Below, one piece after another: positions 61,933 through 64,000 of a stretch of DNA of 64,000 nucleotides; positions within the stretch are counted from its first letter, which is position 1; every line of letters starts with the position of its first letter. The DNA comes from DASZRZ01 sp963732925 (GTDB taxonomy: Bacteria; Acidobacteriota; Terriglobia; Terriglobales; Acidobacteriaceae). Location of the stretch: contig CAVTBJ010000006.1 of assembly GCA_963732925.1 (NCBI GenBank), forward strand, positions 62,001 to 126,000, read 5' to 3'. The notes under the pieces were generated by a model, which saw nothing but the letters and a program-made list of their open reading frames with translations, was not told where the DNA came from and did not search any database. Both the position numbers and the translations under genes were made by a program.

Positions 61933-62655
61933 ATGAACGTCATTGTGATCATTCCTGCCGCTGGGCTGGGGACGCGAATGGCGCCTGCTTCGGGCGCGCG
62001 GCCCGCCATTTCCAAGCAATTTGCCGAGATCAGTGGAGTGCCCATTCTGATTCACACTCTGCGGAAGTTCGCGGCTCATCCGCAGGTGAGCGAGATCTAC
62101 GTGGCCGTGCGTCCGGCGGAGACGGGAGCGCTGCGGCAGAGGTTGGCGCAGGAAAAGCTGGCGCGTCCGGTGCGCGTGGTGGAAGGAGGGGAGCACCGCC
62201 AGGAATCGGTGGCCAATGCGCTTGCCGAGGTGCAGGCTTCAGCGGACGATCTGGTGCTGGTGCACGACGCGGTGCGTCCGTTTGTGGACGCGGAGACCAT
62301 CCAGAAGGTAATTGAAGCCGCCAGGAGGCATGGCGCCGCCATTGCCGCCGTGCCGGCGATCGATACCATCAAGCAGGTGGAACGCACGGCGGAGGGCGCC
62401 ATGGTTCGCACCACGATTCCGCGCGAGCAGATTGTGCTGGTGCAGACTCCGCAGGGCTTTCGCTATGAGGTGCTGAAGCGGGCCATGGAAGAAGCGGCGC
62501 ACGACGGCTTTGCCGGCACCGACGAAGCCGCCCTCGTGGAGCGGTCAGGGCAGGACGTGGCCGTGGTGATGGGCTCGCCGCGAAACTTCAAGATTACGAC
62601 GCCAGCCGATCTGCAACTCGCGGAGTTCTATATGGCGCAGGAAAAGAAGAACTAG
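61933..62655 (+). CDS. ispD: 2-C-methyl-D-erythritol 4-phosphate cytidylyltransferase
   Basis: Third enzyme of the MEP pathway, attaching CMP to methylerythritol phosphate. 240 residues. CTP-binding loop IIPAAGLGTRM, then GGEHRQESVANAL, VLVHDAVRPFV, AAVPAIDTIKQV, QTPQGFRYEVL and TDEAALVERSG. Start ATG 61933 lacks a ribosome binding site, but TATACT (61915-61920) lies 12 bases upstream, so the leader would be only a few bases. ispF follows 61 bases later. Confidence 0.97.
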   Translation: MNVIVIIPAAGLGTRMAPASGARPAISKQFAEISGVPILIHTLRKFAAHPQVSEIYVAVRPAETGALRQRLAQEKLARPVRVVEGGEHRQESVANALAEVQASADDLVLVHDAVRPFVDAETIQKVIEAARRHGAAIAAVPAIDTIKQVERTAEGAMVRTTIPREQIVLVQTPQGFRYEVLKRAMEEAAHDGFAGTDEAALVERSGQDVAVVMGSPRNFKITTPADLQLAEFYMAQEKKN

Positions 62656-62716
62656 CTAAGGTTGACAGGAATGAAGAAAAATCAGGGTTTCCCACGGATT
62701 CGCGGTTAAGAAGCTT

Positions 62717-63322
62717 ATGAGAATTGGGTATGGATGGGACTCGCACGAGTTCAGGCGCGGGGTGGCTCTGAAGCTCGGGGGTGTGGCGATTCCGCATTCG
62801 CGCGGGCTGTCCGGCCACTCGGATGGCGACGTGCTGCTGCACGCCCTGACCGACGCCCTGCTGGGGGCAGTGGCGGCGGGAGATATCGGGACGTACTTTC
62901 CTCCGTCGGACAAGCGCTGGAAGGGCGCGGATTCCGTCGTGTTCGTGCGCGAGGCCATGCGGCAGGTGCGGCGCCAAGGCTATGCGGTGGCGAATGTGGA
63001 TTCCACTCTGATTCTGGCTGAGCCGAAGATTATTCCTCATGCCGCCAGCATCCGGGCACGGGTGGCGGAACTGGTCGGCATCCAGGCGGATGCGGTGGGC
63101 GTGAAGGCCAAGACTCCCGAGGGCATGGGCACGGACAACGCCGCCATCGCCCACGTGGTCGTGCTGCTTACGAAGGAAGCGGGACGGGGCCGGAAGAGGA
63201 AGTCGGCGGTCGAGGAAGTTCCCCAGACTGTGGTGGATGAGGTTGTGGACCAGGTGCTGGAGGGTGTGGCGGAGCCGGTCAGGGAGCCACGCAGAAGGAG
63301 CAGGAGCCTGAAAACGCCCTAG
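62717..63322 (+). CDS. ispF: 2-C-methyl-D-erythritol 2,4-cyclodiphosphate synthase with C-terminal extension
   Basis: Fifth enzyme of the MEP pathway, closing the cyclic diphosphate with loss of CMP. 201 residues; the normal domain ends near residue 155 (NAAIAHVVVLL). Zinc ligands are in RIGYGWDSHEF (Asp8, His10) and the GHSDGDVLLHALTDALLGA block; FPPSDKRWKGADS and KAKTPEGMGTDNAAIAHV complete the family signature. The last 45 residues are an extra basic, Val/Glu/Arg-rich tail. ATG 62717. Confidence 0.97.
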   Translation: MRIGYGWDSHEFRRGVALKLGGVAIPHSRGLSGHSDGDVLLHALTDALLGAVAAGDIGTYFPPSDKRWKGADSVVFVREAMRQVRRQGYAVANVDSTLILAEPKIIPHAASIRARVAELVGIQADAVGVKAKTPEGMGTDNAAIAHVVVLLTKEAGRGRKRKSAVEEVPQTVVDEVVDQVLEGVAEPVREPRRRSRSLKTP

Positions 63323-63449
63323 ACTAGCGGTTTTGTCCCGGAAGGAGAGGTTCGTCCGGGAGCCCGCACCTACTTCAGCCCGCAACGTTTGCCCCGAAAC
63401 ATCACTTCCAATAGACTCGGAATTTCGAATCCCTTACAGGGTTTTTCCT

Positions 63450-64000
63450 ATGGCAGAGAGTGTCGAGTCCTCGCAGTCTACTGAAAAGGCTTCCCAGGAA
63501 ACCATTCGCGTCAAGCTGCCGGACGGCAGCGAGAAGATGGTACCGCGGGGAACCACGCCGATGGACGTGGCGCGATCTATCAGTCCGCGGCTGGCGGATG
63601 CGGCCATTGCGGCCGGCACCAACGGCAAGGTCGTCGACCTGAACCGCCCGCTGGAACAGGATACCGAGCTGCGCATCCTGACCGACCGCGACCGCGAGGC
63701 GCTGGAGGTCTATCGGCACTCGTCGGCGCATCTGCTCGCGGCTGCGGTGCTGGAATTATTTCCGGAGACCAAGCTGGGCCACGGACCGGCGACGGAGAAC
63801 GGCTTCTTTTACGACTTTTACCGCGAGAAGCCTTTCACTCCGGAAGACCTGGAGCGGCTGGAGCACAAGATGCAAGAGCTGGCGCAGCAGAACATCCCTT
63901 ATCAGCGGGAGATGGTGCCGCGCGAGCAGGCCCTGGAACGCGCAAAGCGCGAAGGCGACTTCATGAAGGCGCACTTCATCGAGCAGTTCACCAAGCCGGG
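63450..64000 (+). CDS. thrS: Threonyl-tRNA synthetase (3' end outside window)
   Basis: Only the first 183 residues are present. A tail of about 17 residues precedes the TGS domain (IRVKLPDGSEKMVPRGTTPMD-type sequence through ELRILTDRD), then the editing domain begins with YRHSSAHLLAAAVLELFPETKLGHGPATENGFFYDF, where the H-xxx-H motif holds two metal ligands. Start ATG 63450. No T-box-like element could be recognised in the 127 bases upstream. Confidence 0.96.
   Translation, partial: MAESVESSQSTEKASQETIRVKLPDGSEKMVPRGTTPMDVARSISPRLADAAIAAGTNGKVVDLNRPLEQDTELRILTDRDREALEVYRHSSAHLLAAAVLELFPETKLGHGPATENGFFYDFYREKPFTPEDLERLEHKMQELAQQNIPYQREMVPREQALERAKREGDFMKAHFIEQFTKP

Overview
The window is a GC-rich bacterial chromosomal segment (about 60% G+C by eye). 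The combination of an RpoB with a cysteine-rich insertion, a PEP-CTERM ice-binding protein, a sigma / zinc-finger-HEAT / DUF4097 / PDZ cassette, starts without Shine-Dalgarno sites and 'tcgcttcgctcagga'-type dispersed repeats points to Acidobacteriota (Koribacter-like). That assignment is inference; there is no rRNA gene here to settle it.

Region 1 (1-14.7 kb, all minus strand) is the ancient translation/transcription supercluster. In transcription order it reads tRNA-Thr(UGU), tRNA-Tyr, small membrane ORF, tRNA-Thr(GGU), tRNA-Gly, a 113-aa unknown protein, tuf, rpmG, tRNA-Trp, secE, nusG, rplK, rplA, rplJ, rplL, rpoB, rpoC (cut by the window start). It mirrors the enterobacterial thrU-tyrU-glyT-thrT-tufB-secE-nusG-rplKAJL-rpoBC order with two tRNAs swapped and extra genes added. 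RpoB carries a predicted double zinc ribbon near its N-terminus and has a one-base frame break inside the most conserved part of the protein.

Region 2 (14.9-25.1 kb) holds a membrane-anchored unknown protein, ruvB, a small unknown protein, an EF-G paralogue with altered GTPase motifs, and a redox group: a secreted DsbA-like thioredoxin, a peroxiredoxin and a deiodinase-like thioredoxin-fold protein with a C-terminal membrane helix. A GH57-type glycosidase follows.

Region 3 (25.2-39.2 kb) is mostly housekeeping: rpmE, dusB, purD, an RNase HI-type protein, a metallophosphoesterase, a lone OppD-type ATPase, the PEP-CTERM ice-binding protein, ispE, tRNA-Gln with an upstream truncated copy, prs, rplY, pth, and rpsF-rpsR-rplI ending at a clear terminator.

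Region 4 (39.5-49.6 kb) has an ECF sigma factor, its probable zinc-finger/HEAT anti-sigma, a DUF4097 adhesin-like protein and a double-PDZ protein, all secreted or membrane-tethered: probably an envelope-sensing unit. After it come a TPR protein, an aldo/keto reductase, a YtxH protein, a type IV pilin-like protein, a C4 zinc-ribbon coiled-coil protein and an RlmI-type methyltransferase.

Region 5 (49.6-64 kb) is a proteostasis group (hsp20, clpB, later hslU-hslV), an M23 peptidase, recG, an FN3 lipoprotein, and the isoprenoid genes ispD and ispF (ispE lies 27 kb away), ending in a partial thrS.

Ten genes are interrupted by single-base frame breaks, many beside G/C homopolymers. recG has about six and the FN3 lipoprotein four. 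Because essential genes are hit (rpoB, ispE), uncorrected sequencing error in a draft or metagenome assembly is the most economical explanation. Frame-broken genes are listed as whole CDSs with the break positions given.
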